Part shown: positions 47,946 through 57,695 of the stretch, one piece after another
Layout: each line of letters begins with the position of its first letter
Numbering within the stretch: the stretch's first letter is position 1
NCBI GenBank assembly: GCA_946902985.2
Contig: OX336389.2
Location: 1,288,846,792-1,288,910,791 of the forward strand
Reading direction: 5' to 3'
Length of the DNA stretch: 64,000 bases
DNA from: Meconema thalassinum
Lineage: Eukaryota > Arthropoda > Insecta > Orthoptera > Tettigoniidae
The notes under the pieces: model-generated
The model's input: only the letters and a program-made list of their open reading frames with translations
What the model was told of the DNA's origin: nothing
Databases searched by the model: none
Program-made: the position numbers and the translations under genes

Positions 47946-48160
47946 TGTTAATATTTGAAAGAAAAATAGCACAGTAGCGCCACCTGGTGAAATAGACATG
48001 TACAATAAAGAAGAGAAAAAAAAAAAAAAAAAAAAAAAAAGACGAGTCAGTGCAAAGTCTGTGCGTGTTCGCGTGACATGTGACAAGCATCTCAAAAGAT
48101 GATTTGTATTTTGTATTGTATTTCTCACTTGATAAATAAAGTTTTACATTAAAACTAACA
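47946..48160 (+). repeat. Copia 3' LTR
   Basis: 215 bases, 16 longer than the 5' LTR only because of the expanded A-tract at about 48016-48040. Followed by the second ATTCC at 48161-48165. Confidence 0.95.
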
Positions 48161-49123
48161 ATTCCTTTCCATTGCTATTTCAAATGTTCAAGCATCATCC
48201 GAATATCATTTCTAGTGCATTTCGAGAGATTCAGGATTTGTATTCCAATTATACGATTTTTTATACGGATGGTTCAAAAATGGTTCGACCGGATCGCGTG
48301 GGGTCGGCCTTTTACTCTCCTGACTTACAGGTCAGTCGCACTTATTGCCTCCCCCCCTCATCTTACAATCTTTACAGCTGAACTCTTTGCTATACGCCAG
48401 GCTTGTCACTATATTCATGCCCAGCGTTTACATCACGTGCTAATATGCACGGATTCTTTGAGTGTTATTAATGCCTTACCTCATTTTCTGCACTCGAATA
48501 ATTGGTATCTTTACCAAATAGTGCAATATTTCCATACATTCACACTCGCAGGACAAGAGGTGGTTATCATGTGGATTCCTGGGCATTGTCATATAGCGGG
48601 AAACGAAACAGTCGATCACTGGGCAAAGAATGCGGCATGCGGTCAGGGAACAGTTTATAATATCGGGATACCGTATCCGGATATAGTACCGATAATTCAT
48701 CAGCGAGTCGTTAGTGCTTGGCAAAATGAATGGACCGAGATAGCAAAATGTAAAGCAAAAATTTTTTTCTTAATAAAACCATCTGTAACTACGGAGCCTT
48801 GGTTCCGGGTCGGAAAATATTCGCGGCGTCATATTATTACCATCATTCGAATGCGGTTCCAGCACGCTCTTACACCAGTAGCTTTGGAGCGCATGCATCT
48901 CAGGGACAATGATAGGTGTGTATGTGGTAGGGCACGAGGTACATTACATCACATATTGTTTCAGTGTCAAACCTTCAATCTGCAGAGAGACATTATGTTG
49001 GAGAAATTGAGGCGACTTGATTATCCTTTGCCTTTAAACATCGCGTCACTTGTACATAGTCCTACAGTTCCATTGGTGGATGCCATTATGTCATATTTGG
49101 ATCACCTTCCATTTCAATTGTAA
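48161..49123 (+). pseudogene. I-like LINE ORF2, RNase H and C-terminus
   Basis: Reads in frame from the middle part across the copia target site. RNase H motifs: FYTDGSK, then, after a one-base shift in the C7 run near 48349-48355, TAELFAIRQACHYIH, ICTDSLSVINALP and WIPGHCHIAGNETVDHWAK. The C-terminus carries RCVCGRARGTLHHILFQC, a Cys/His motif common in I/R1-type LINEs. Stop TAA at 49121-49123. Confidence 0.85.
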
Positions 49124-49795
49124 AATCATAGGTGGGCTCCTAGGGGATCCTTCCCGTTATTTGTTCTGGTGCTCCTGGGTGTGGTTTTAGGCTTGTGGTC
49201 CCCCATATATGATATACGTATAGATCTTGTTTTCGTTATTCCTCCTATTTGGCGTGTGCGATAACTATATAGCTTTAGACATCAGTGCTAAAGATCAGCT
49301 CCGATAGTGAAGAGGATAATGTGGACATCAGTTTCTCAATGTGACAAACGAAGTCCAAGAGATTAGTGGTTTTTGAACATATGGACCAATTTGCTGCGGC
49401 ATTTTACTGCGATGGCTACTGTTTGTCTATTCCCAGCCGGATGTTATTGGGCGAAGAGGCTTCTGTGTCCAGCAACGCAACCCAAACAACAACATATGCT
49501 CCTTGGGAGAAGCAGAAGGAGCATATAGTGTGATTCTAGGTTATGTTATTGGTCTGATTGCGAAATAATAGTTGTAGCAAGGCAAACAGCTAATTTAGCA
49601 TACTCTAGACGTAAGCTGACTAAGTTTTTCCCAAAATATCAATGCTGAACCCTTTCCTTTCTTTTATACATTCTTAAAGCCCTGCCTATTATAACCTTAA
49701 TTTTGTGGCAAATAGTCGGGTAGGTTACTCTGCTGTGAAACCTATTATATATACATTTTTCGTTTATATGAAATAGTGTTTAATTTTCCTTGCAG
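49124..49795. other. LINE 3' UTR and intron sequence
   Basis: The first part is presumably the I-like LINE 3' UTR, but no tail was found. The end is a polypyrimidine-type stretch (TTTAATTTTCCTTGCAG) that forms the acceptor of the exon at 49796. Confidence 0.5.
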
Positions 49796-49968
49796 ATTTT
49801 GACGCTAATGGAACTGCTGTTGCGACGGTGGCAATCAGTGAGGCACATTTTTGGCATGAGTATATTGAGGAGCGCATCCGCGTCACCCGCTGCTGGTGAT
49901 ATTGGAGAGGAGTTGAGAAAGAATCCATATTTTGACAAATATTCCGATAAACTGCGTTCATTTCAAAA
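49796..49968 (+). CDS. ATPAF1: Probable first coding exon of ATP synthase F1 assembly factor 1 (ATPAF1)
   Basis: The exon lies between a good acceptor (TTTTCCTTGCAG) and donor (AAAA|GTAAGT). The ATG at 49808 opens a 54-residue piece ending in a split codon. The N-terminus (MELLLRRWQSVRH...) is arginine-rich and free of acidic residues after the first Glu, like a mitochondrial presequence. The last part (ELRKNPYFDKYSDKLRSFQK) resembles the start of the conserved region of ATPAF1/Atp11p, where metazoan proteins read NP(Y/F)(F/Y)..KY..K. ATPAF1 chaperones the F1 beta subunit in the mitochondrial matrix. The acceptor implies an upstream untranslated exon; the remaining exons must lie beyond the window, as I found none downstream. 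Identification is from memory of the family. Confidence 0.55.
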
Positions 49969-50340
49969 GTAAGTTTCCTATTAGCCATATTCTCAAGCCT
50001 TTCGGAGATGCTGGGTTAAGTCCCAGGATGAGTCTTATCTCTTGGTTCTGAATTTGGTCAGGCATTGAAGGATGCTCTTATTGCTGCCATGTTTTTTCCA
50101 CAAGTAGGGTAGGGATTTGGGGATGAACAAATATAGCCTGCGTCGTAGGGACCATCCCACCAGTTGTTTGGAGTTGAGTAGAAAGCCACTTACAGGGTGG
50201 TGAACAAGTTAATTCTGAATGAGAGGAGATCATGCCGTTATACACTTGCATTTCGATAATATATGATTTTCACACTTTGTTTCTACTTATGGGGGACATT
50301 GCCAATTCAAATTATGGTAACAGCGGAGACAAAACCTAGG
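49969..50340. other. Intron sequence without recognised features
   Basis: Follows the donor site. Nothing recognised before the repeat copy that starts at about 50340. Confidence 0.5.
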
Positions 50341-51130
50341 AAAAAGTTTTCTTAACTACTGAAATTATCTATAAATACCTTTTATAATGATACAAAATTG
50401 ATCCGGGAATGATTTCGTTCACTCCTTCGCTGTATAACCCACCTGCCTTCCCAAATTGTATCATGACGTATATAGTATAACTTCCAGCTGTGTCGGCCAT
50501 TATCACCATTAATTATGCACAAGTACAGTATTGCCAACCCCACGCATTCGGTACTATTTCATATCCGGTATCGTAAAACAATAGAGAGTCGTCAAGTTAA
50601 TGTGAAAGTGGCCGTAGTTTCAGTCTTAAGCTAGACATGGATTGTGAGAGTTAACGATCTCAAATTTCAATCAAGAATATCATAACGTATCAATAATTTT
50701 CATCCAAACCAGTGGTTTTTGCCTAGCCCCAATATTTTCATCCAGACCAATGGTTTTTGCCTAGACCAATAATTGTTAGGTAGCGTGACCTGCGGGCTGG
50801 TTTTTGTCACGCACAGTGGGGGGTTGGGGGTGGAAGCGCATCAATAATTTTCATCCAAACCAATGGTTATTGCCTAGCCCAATATTTTCATCCATATCAA
50901 TGAGTTTTGCCTAGTGGTGGTGTATTTTATATCTCACATGTTGGGAACTCGGCCGTGACATCAATGTGATGTCAGGTCTCACCCAGATAACAATTGACGA
51001 ATGCCTTCCGAGTGAGCAACATGGCTGCCATTGTTCAAAATGAACAAGAAACTCGCCTATTTATGTAATTTAGCACATACACTTCTAGTGCACTAGTCAT
51101 AATGAACGGCAATTTCAATTGGTATTGTCT
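50340..51130 (+). repeat. Anonymous dispersed repeat, copy A
   Basis: Shares ordered blocks with three other copies in the window: CAGCTGTGTC..CCATTA, GCCAACCCCAC, CCGGTATCGTAAAAC, ATTTTCATCCAGACCAATGG, TTTTTGCCTAGACCAATAA, GGTTTTTGTCACG, ACATGTTGG and AACATGGCTGCCATTG. The 'TTTTCATCC...TTTTTGCCTAG' block is repeated four times inside this copy. No coding potential seen. Class unknown. Confidence 0.7.
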
Positions 51131-51330
51131 CCTGGAAACCCTGAAAAGCTATGATCAAATCAAATTAGAGTGCCATATCCCCTCCAGGGACATAGGCGAC
51201 CTGAATTAGAGCCCTTGACTTCATCCTGTGATCACTAACCAGGCATCCCGAGCCAGAGTTTGTGTGTGGTAGGGTGGCCAGTTCCTTTCCACTCCTCCTC
51301 CTGCCATAGCATCCGGCAGATTCCCATTTG

Positions 51331-51475
51331 GTGCGCAAATGCGAGGGAGCCGTGCCAGTAGATTTACTGGCACGTTAAAGATCCCCTTCGGGGCAAAATT
51401 CCGGCACCCCAGCGTCTCTAAAAGCCAGTGTAGTTAAAAGGGACGTAAAACCAATAACATTAACATTATATTATG
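51331..51475 (+). repeat. SINE family 1, body without tRNA head
   Basis: Matches the body and tail of 8260-8473 in opposite orientation: GTGCGCAAATGCGAGGGAGC, TTTACTGGCACGTTAAAG, GCGTCTCTAAAAGCCAG, then GGGACGTAAAACCAATAACATT. The tRNA-like head is missing or replaced. Confidence 0.75.
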
Positions 51476-51612
51476 ATTCCCATTTGCATCACGAGGCTGG
51501 GAGACCCCGTACCAGACTATACCAAGACTTTTAAATTCTTGGCATAGCCGGGGATCGAACCCAGTACCTCGGGGGTGACAGCCAACAATGCTAGCCACTG
51601 CGCCACGAGGTG
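51476..51612 (-). repeat. tRNA-derived SINE, family 3
   Basis: Minus-strand head with A box TGGCGCAGTGG (51595-51605 on the plus strand) and B box GGTTCGATCC (51552-51561), correctly spaced for a pol III promoter. A diverged relative lies at 56690-56812. It borders the SINE family 1 body directly. Confidence 0.65.
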
Positions 51613-51616
51613 GTCT

Positions 51617-52300
51617 GAAAAGGTATGAAAATCATATGCCAGCCAAGTGGAAGTGTAAAAGTCATGCTCCTCTCTCCTTCACAGTTATTCAAATGGCTAA
51701 CTGTGATCTCTACTGCACCGGAAATATGTGCTAAATTAAATAAATATGTATTTTTATTTCTTGCGTGTTCAACAACAACAGCCATGTTCGACAGGTGCAT
51801 GAGGTCTCTTCAACTATTACCAAGGCGCACACAAATTGACATCACTACTGTTTGCAACATGTGGTATACAAAATACACCACACAGGTCTGGTCAGGATAA
51901 AGATTATTTATGCGCGAGTACCCCACTGTACGTGACAAAAACCGTGGGGATATGTATAGCTAACATGGCCCACAGTGCCGCACTACCTTATAAATATTAG
52001 TCAAGGCAAAACCCATTGGTCTGGATTTAAGAAATTTTACTCTCACAAATAACATTAATTACAGCAGTGCTAACAAACATTATACACATTACAAAGCAGC
52101 GAAACGCTACTTTGTTTTACGATACCACCTATACCACGTATAATGCCGGACACAGCTGGAAGTTTACTTTATAAGTCATAGAACGGGGATGGGGGGTGGG
52201 TTCTAGACAGTGGAGGAGTAAACATCTATTACTACATCATTTCCAGATTTATATTTCTTCATTAGAAAAGGTATTTTGGCTAATTTCAGTAAGTTACTTT
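51617..52300 (-). repeat. Anonymous dispersed repeat, copy B (inverted)
   Basis: The reverse complement carries the same blocks as the copy at 56100-56460, including GTATACCACATGTTG, GTCGAACATGGCTG and TTAGCACATATTTCCGGTGCAGTAG. Together with copy D it forms a head-to-head pair around 52300-52540. Confidence 0.7.
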
Positions 52301-52469
52301 AGAAAATGTTATCGTACTTTCGGCTCTCATTGAGCGTTGCCAAAATTTTTTTAAAATCCCATGGCACTACAGCCCATGAAGGGTCTAGGCTGGTAACACT
52401 GAATGGGACATCATTGTGCAATAACATTTTCTCAAGTACTGACATTTCCCAAAATACCTTTTCAAATCA

Positions 52470-52542
52470 CTGGTTTGGGACCAGAATAGCATACCTATTA
52501 TGGTAATCCTATTAAGATACGCTATTCTGGTCCTAAGCCAGC
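52470..52542. repeat. Short inverted repeat at the centre of the head-to-head pair
   Basis: GGACCAGAATAGC (52478-52490) faces GCTATTCTGGTCC (52521-52533). The match extends to about 24 bases per arm with three mismatches and a loop of about 25-30 bases. Confidence 0.85.
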
Positions 52543-52678
52543 GATAATGATGAAATATAAATCAGGAAATGATGTAGTAATAGATGGTACTCCTCCGCTG
52601 ATCATAACTCCCCCTCCATCCCCTATTTCGATCAAGACTTATATAGTACAAAATTTCAGCTTTGTCTGCCATTATGCA
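52543..52678 (+). repeat. Anonymous dispersed repeat, copy D, left part
   Basis: Blocks GGAAATGATGTAGTAATAGATG and CTTATATAGTACAAAATTTCAGC match copies B and C. It is cut at TATGCA (52673-52678) by the RTE-like LINE and resumes at 56100. Confidence 0.7.
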
Positions 52679-55600
52679 GCCTTGGAGGCTGGATTTAGAC
52701 AGCTCCTTAACCCGGTCCATGAGGCAATTTTAATTGGCTACATGGATAACTCTTGCCAGGCGCGTCCACGTCGCGGGGGTGGGCAACGGTACTGTAATAT
52801 ACCATGGAACTACAGTACCGGCTAAGTTCTGGTGAGGACCCAGTCCTATGGGGTATAACATAGGCCCCGTGCACAGGGTTACGTGCGAACACCTCAACGG
52901 AATCTGCAGCGGAGAAGATGGACTTCGGAACGGTGGAGATTGCGGAAGAGGCAACCCAGTACTCAGGGAATAGTAAGAGTACAGCATCAATCGGCAGCGT
53001 CTGTTTCCCAGGTTAGGGGCGGCTGCAAGGGCGTCTGTTTCCCATGTTAGGGGCGGCCTGTATAATAGCTGGCAGTAGCTTCATAAAATGCCTTTGGGAG
53101 TGGCGACCCCATCGTAATAATAGCCTAAAATGGAAATGGCACTTCGAATGAATCGGAAAAGGTTAGGGCGTACCCTGCAGGCGACGCGCAGTTCTTTTGG
53201 TACTGGGGGAACTGTGAGAAATGGGCGACCAGTAACCGAAATGAAAGTGGGAATCCTGAATGTCATGACCCTGACAGGCAAGGTGGAGGAGGTGGTAGAC
53301 TTCATGGAGAGGAAGAATGTTGGATTGATGGGGCTGAGTGAAGTGAAATGGAAAGGTAAAGGAAGGAAGAAATTTAGGAAAGGATATACCTTATACTGGA
53401 GTGGTGGCCAAGAGGCCAAAAATGGCGTGGGACTGATAACCTCGAAACAACTGGAGGAGTATGTTGAAGTGGTCGAGTGTGTGAGTGACAGAATAATGAA
53501 AATTAGAATGAAGATGAAAAATGACGTGATGGACTACATACAAGTGTATGCACCACAGACTGGAAACAAAGAAGATATTGAAGTATTCCTGGAGGATGTA
53601 GAAAGAGTAATTTCAGATGTAGAAGTGGTGATCATGGGAGATATGAATGCACAAGTCGGAAACGAGAGACAAGGAAAGGAAGAAGTCATTGGACCATATG
53701 GATATGGGAAAAAGAACCGGGAAGGAGAGGAACTTGTAAACTTTTGTGAAAGGAATGGACTGATAGTGGGTAATTCATGGTTTCGGAAGAAAAACAGCAG
53801 GAAAATTACGAGATATGGTTGGGGCGATAGAAGAACAAAATCAGTAATTGACTACTTTCTGGTGGAAAGGACTAATCGCAGAAAGCTGATAGATGTGACA
53901 GCTTTACCAGGAGAAGCATTTGATGGGGACCATAGAGTTGTGGTGGCAAAATTTAGATGGGAAAAATTGGAAAACATAAAGGAGATCAGAGAAAGTAAAA
54001 TAAAAGTATGGAAATTGAAAGACAAAACCGTACAGGAAAATTTTCAGGAGAGATTGAAGCAACAAATCCCAGTTACTGAAGTGGAAAACATAGAAGAGGA
54101 ATGGTCTCACTTTAAAAAGGCATTTGTTGGTGCAGCAGAGAGTGCTTGTGGTAGGACGTCAATAAGAGTGAAAGAGAAGGAGACACCATGGTGGAATGAG
54201 GAAGTGAGGAAAGCAGTGAGAGAAAAGAAGTCTGCATGGAAAGAATGGAACCGAGATCAAACAGAAGAAAGCAAAAGGAAGTATCACGACAGCAAACGGA
54301 GGTGTAAGAAAGTGGTAGGAGAAGAAAAGAAGAAAAGTTGGGAAGAATTTACACGAAGAATGGAAACAGATGTAAGTGGCAGTAAAAGGATGCTGTATGG
54401 ACTTCTAAGAAGTAAGAGGAAAGAAAGAGTTACTACAAAGCTAGTGAAAAAGGAAGATGGAGAGTTGTTAACACACCCAGAAGAGATAAAGGGACGATGG
54501 AAGGAGTATTTCGATAAGCTTTTGAATGTGAGCAATGGTACTGGTGAGATGGAAGTGACACAACCTGACGACTCTATAACAGAAGATGATATAACAATGC
54601 TGGAGGTGGAATTAGCAGTACAGAAAATGAAGATGGGAAAAGCAACAGGGGTGGATGAAGTCAGTGTAGAAATGATAAAGGCTGCTGGACCTGTTGGTAT
54701 GCAATGGCTGTATCGACTGCTAAAGTGTGTGTGGAAATGGAAATGTGTACCAGAAGACTGGAAGAAAGGGCTAATAATACCAGTGTTTAAGAAGGGGGAC
54801 AAGAAGGTGTGTGATAACTATAGAGGGATCACCCTCATATCACAGATAGTAAAAATACTGGAAAGGATATTAGAAAGAAGAATGAGAAGAAAGGTGGAAG
54901 GAGAGTTGCAAGAGGAACAGTATGGCTTCAGGAGTGGAAGATCCACAGTGGACCCAATCTTTAGCTTGAGGCAGGTGATGGAAAAGAACTGGGAATATGG
55001 AGAGGATTTGATCATGACTTTCATAGATCTAGAAAAGGCATATGATAGTGTCCCCAGAGAGAAGGTATGGGAAACCATGGTTAAGAAGAGACTGGGAAGA
55101 GAAATGTTGGAAATGGTGCAAGCAATGTACAACAACTGTGTTAGCAGGGTACTGACCCCAGTTGGAAAGACAGATTGGTTTACGAACAAGATTGGACTAA
55201 GACAGGGGAGTGTGCTGTCACCTCTCTTGTTCATAATGGTGATGGATGAAATAGTAAAGGAAGCATATGAACATAAAGAAATGAAGTTACTGTTATTTGC
55301 AGATGATATTGTGGTCTGGGGAAGGAACACCGAAGAAGTGCAAAAACAACTAGATGCACTGAACGAAAATATTCAGAAGTATGGCCTGAAAATCAGTATA
55401 GAGAAAAGCAAGACCATGGTGATGACAAGAGGGGAAAGACAAGGAAAGGGCACTGTGAAAATTGGAAGTCAGAGTTTGGAAATTGTGGACACGTTCAAAT
55501 ACCTAGGAAGTGAATTGATGCAAACTGGTAGGTTGGACATGGAGATTGGCAGGAGGGTACAGCAGAGCAATGCATTCTATCAAAGTGTAAGAAAACTTGT

Positions 55601-56099
55601 TTGGGATAAGGAAGTACCAAGGAAAAGCAAGGAGGTAATGTATAAAGTGTATTATGTACCCATATTAACTTATGCAGCTGAGACTTGGACCCTGACAAGC
55701 AGGCAAGAGAGTAGAATCCAAGCCAGTGAAATGAAATTCCTAAGAAGTATGATAGGAAAGACAAGGAAAGACAGAGTGAGGAATGAAGATGTTAGGAAGG
55801 AAGTTGGGATGGGAAAACTAAATGAGAGAATTGAGAAGAATAAACTAAGGTGGTTTGGACATGTAAAGAGGATGGAGGAAAATAGAATACCAAGACAGAT
55901 GCTGGAGGCGAAGTGCAAGGGTAAGAGACCAAGAGGAAGACCTAGAACAAGGTGGATGGATTCAGTGAAGAACGGCGTAAGAAAAAGAAATCTGGACTGG
56001 GACAAGATCGTGGAAGAAGAATGGTGGAAGGAAAGAGGAAAGTGGAGAAGTGCCATAAATACCCCGACCCGGCAGGAGCTGGATAAGGGGAAATGATGA
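52679..56099 (+). mobile_element. RTE-like LINE, apparently full length and intact
   Basis: 3.42 kb between TATGCA duplications (52673-52678 and 56100-56105). It has a 451-base 5' UTR, one uninterrupted 988-codon ORF and an almost absent 3' UTR ending in TGATGA directly at the stop, the compact 3' end typical of RTE-type LINEs. The 5' UTR holds a 27-base direct repeat (52997-53023 and 53031-53057, one mismatch). Comparison with sister repeat copies shows the uninterrupted target sequence, confirming the edges. It is a candidate autonomous element. Placement is RTE group; the exact clade is uncertain. Confidence 0.85.
53130..56096 (+). CDS. RTE-like endonuclease-reverse transcriptase, intact
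   Basis: 988 residues from ATG 53130 in an AAAATGG context. Endonuclease (about 38-280): GILNVMTL, LSEVKW, VYAPQTGN, VIMGDMNAQVG and FDGDHRVVV, which provide the expected metal-binding and catalytic residues. RT (about 550-790): NYRGITLIS, QYGFRSGRSTVD, FIDLEKAYDSV, GLRQGSVLSPLLF and the catalytic FADD near residue 723, then FKYLGSELM. C-terminal domain (about 850-988): LRWFGHVKRM, KRPRGRPRTRW and a Trp-rich end. Very basic overall. No stop or shift. It would nick DNA and reverse transcribe its own mRNA in the nucleus. No ORF1 is present, as in many RTE elements. Confidence 0.9.
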   Translation: MEMALRMNRKRLGRTLQATRSSFGTGGTVRNGRPVTEMKVGILNVMTLTGKVEEVVDFMERKNVGLMGLSEVKWKGKGRKKFRKGYTLYWSGGQEAKNGVGLITSKQLEEYVEVVECVSDRIMKIRMKMKNDVMDYIQVYAPQTGNKEDIEVFLEDVERVISDVEVVIMGDMNAQVGNERQGKEEVIGPYGYGKKNREGEELVNFCERNGLIVGNSWFRKKNSRKITRYGWGDRRTKSVIDYFLVERTNRRKLIDVTALPGEAFDGDHRVVVAKFRWEKLENIKEIRESKIKVWKLKDKTVQENFQERLKQQIPVTEVENIEEEWSHFKKAFVGAAESACGRTSIRVKEKETPWWNEEVRKAVREKKSAWKEWNRDQTEESKRKYHDSKRRCKKVVGEEKKKSWEEFTRRMETDVSGSKRMLYGLLRSKRKERVTTKLVKKEDGELLTHPEEIKGRWKEYFDKLLNVSNGTGEMEVTQPDDSITEDDITMLEVELAVQKMKMGKATGVDEVSVEMIKAAGPVGMQWLYRLLKCVWKWKCVPEDWKKGLIIPVFKKGDKKVCDNYRGITLISQIVKILERILERRMRRKVEGELQEEQYGFRSGRSTVDPIFSLRQVMEKNWEYGEDLIMTFIDLEKAYDSVPREKVWETMVKKRLGREMLEMVQAMYNNCVSRVLTPVGKTDWFTNKIGLRQGSVLSPLLFIMVMDEIVKEAYEHKEMKLLLFADDIVVWGRNTEEVQKQLDALNENIQKYGLKISIEKSKTMVMTRGERQGKGTVKIGSQSLEIVDTFKYLGSELMQTGRLDMEIGRRVQQSNAFYQSVRKLVWDKEVPRKSKEVMYKVYYVPILTYAAETWTLTSRQESRIQASEMKFLRSMIGKTRKDRVRNEDVRKEVGMGKLNERIEKNKLRWFGHVKRMEENRIPRQMLEAKCKGKRPRGRPRTRWMDSVKNGVRKRNLDWDKIVEEEWWKERGKWRSAINTPTRQELDKGK

Positions 56100-56460
56100 T
56101 ATGCATGTGAATTATGGTCAAATACAGTATAGCCAACCCTGCAACTGTAAAATTTGTTAAATCCAGACCAATAGCTTTTGCCTAGACCAATAATGTTCGT
56201 TAGGTAGCGTGTCCTGCCGTTAGCCATATACCCCTGGTTTTTGTCACACACCAATAATGTTTAATTAGTGAGGTGTATTTTGTATACCACATGTTGGCAG
56301 CAATGTGTGCGCCTCGTTGACAACTTAACGAGGCCTCATGCGCTGTCGAACATGGCTGCCATGGTTAAAAGAGCAATAAATAAAAATACATATTTACATA
56401 ATTTAGCACATGTTTCCGGTGTAGTAGTGACCAAGGCTGCTAATATGAATTGGTAATTTC
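56100..56460 (+). repeat. Anonymous dispersed repeat, copy D, right part
   Basis: Continues from 52678 after the LINE: ACAGTATAGCCAACCC, CCAGACCAATAGCTTTTGCC, CCCCTGGTTTTTGTCACAC, CCACATGTTGGC and GTCGAACATGGCTGCC. It supplies the empty-site sequence for the MITE in copy C. Confidence 0.7.
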
Positions 56461-56689
56461 CCACAGAAGAGGAAACAAGGTATGTAAAAGCCACGACGAT
56501 GTCTGATGCAGGCCACGATGTTGTCTCATTCAGAATTAATCCTAGGCCTACCAAGCGACTGCTGCCCAGCCTTCTGGCCTGCAGATTGTGGGGTGACACA
56601 TGGTCAGCACATCGGGTCCCCTCGGCCGTTAATCTTGGTATTTTTTGTGACCGGGGCGCTATCTGACTGTCAGACAGCTACTGTCCTCA

Positions 56690-56812
56690 CGAGGCTGAGT
56701 GCGCCCTGTTCCAGCCTTCTCGTCAGTTTCTAAAATCCCTGATGTAGCCAGGAATCGAATCCAGTGCATATGGGTGAGAGTTAGTCGTGCTATCCCAATA
56801 CCTCGGGGCTGA
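56690..56812 (-). repeat. SINE family 3, diverged copy
   Basis: Minus strand with B box GGATTCGATTCC (56751-56762 on the plus strand) and a head resembling 51476-51612, including the ACGAGGCTG block. No target-site duplication was found. Confidence 0.5.
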
Positions 56813-57026
56813 CTAAAAATTTAAGTACAGACACATAATCTCTTTTGAACCAATTGCCCATCGCTTGCCGGACCTAACTCATTATAGACCAGTTGTTATG
56901 AGTCATGTAATGGGAATATACCACTGGCCCTAATCCATCACAGAACAATAGCAAGAAATTGGGTTATGTTTTGTATGCAAATATTTGGAATTTGAGTCTT
57001 TTAAATCCATGCATAATAGTACATTA

Positions 57027-57141
57027 TGCAATGAGCCTATAATGGCTATAATTAAGACACGAGTATTTTTATAAAACGAGCGTATGCGAGTTTTATAATT
57101 TCCATACGAGTGTCTTAATTACCATTATAGGCGAGTTGCAT
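57027..57141. repeat. Near-perfect palindrome, 115 bp
   Basis: Arms 57027-57066 and 57103-57141 are inverted copies (GCCTATAATGG, AATTAAGACAC), and the centre (TATAAAAC...GTTTTATA) continues the dyad. Just beyond, GTTTATGTTCGAC (57148-57160) has its inverted copy at 57679-57691, suggesting a larger foldback element. Confidence 0.85.
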
Positions 57142-57602
57142 ACGACTGTTTATGTTCGACGATAATTATAACTTTATTATATGTTTTAACATAAATATTC
57201 ATAAATATCTGTTGAGAGTCAGCTACTTGAATTTTGTGATCGCAGAGCGAGCGTTGGGTGTTATATCTCTGTCTTTCAAGATCTCTGGACGACCAACGCA
57301 TGCGCTCTGTGTGCTTGCAATGCCATATGCAGGCCATATGTTTACATCTGCCGCCCCTCAGTAATATTGTCACTGGAGTTGTTTCAAGACAATGCGCTGT
57401 GTAGAAATTATATTAAGGTACAGTGCTATTTGTTGTCTCATATTCGCCAGTTTATTTACGCGAACATATGGACGGTGTGTATTCCATGACGGTAATTTAT
57501 TATAGTTCGATGTTGTGTTTATGTCCGACATGTTGGATTTTGAGCGCACGCGTGAAGGTATCGTTACCTAATTGGTCAATGAACGAGCTCTGATTGGCTG
57601 GA

Positions 57603-57659
57603 AAAACTGTATCATAATGAAAAAGAGTGTTATTATGACCATCATTATGATACAGTTTT
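57603..57659. repeat. Inverted repeat, 17-bp perfect stem
   Basis: AAAACTGTATCATAATG (57603-57619) and its exact reverse complement (57643-57659), loop 23 bases. Confidence 0.9.
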
Positions 57660-57695
57660 CTGACACATAATAGTGAGGGTCGAACATAAACTGTA

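Larger units (their letters stand above)
43592..48160 (+). mobile_element. Ty1/copia LTR retrotransposon, apparently intact
   Basis: 4569 bases between a 5-bp target duplication ATTCC (43587-43591 and 48161-48165). LTRs are 199 and 215 bases, start TGTTAATATT, end CTAACA, and are identical except for an A-tract (11 versus 25 A, plus AG). A primer binding site, one uninterrupted polyprotein ORF and a polypurine tract are all in place. It is inserted in the I-like LINE, whose frame closes perfectly when the element and one duplication are removed. LTR identity and the open ORF mark it as a very recent, potentially mobile copy. Confidence 0.95.
34930..49500 (+). mobile_element. I-like non-LTR retrotransposon (host of two nested insertions)
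   Basis: Three separated pieces form one LINE: about 34930-38629, 42891-43591 and 48161 to about 49500. Order: 5' UTR, ORF1 with zinc knuckles, ORF2 with endonuclease, RT, RNase H and a Cys/His-rich C-terminus, then 3' UTR. An RNase H domain after the RT is characteristic of I-group LINEs. A CR1-like LINE interrupts the RT and a copia element lies between RT and RNase H. Both outer ends are estimates: no poly(A) or target-site duplication was found. ORF1 has two frameshifts. ORF2 has one stop and about two shifts. Confidence 0.85.

Noticed and set aside
53904..56254. Minus-strand ORFs across the RTE-like LINE
   Set aside because: They are antisense shadows of the intact 988-codon ORF.
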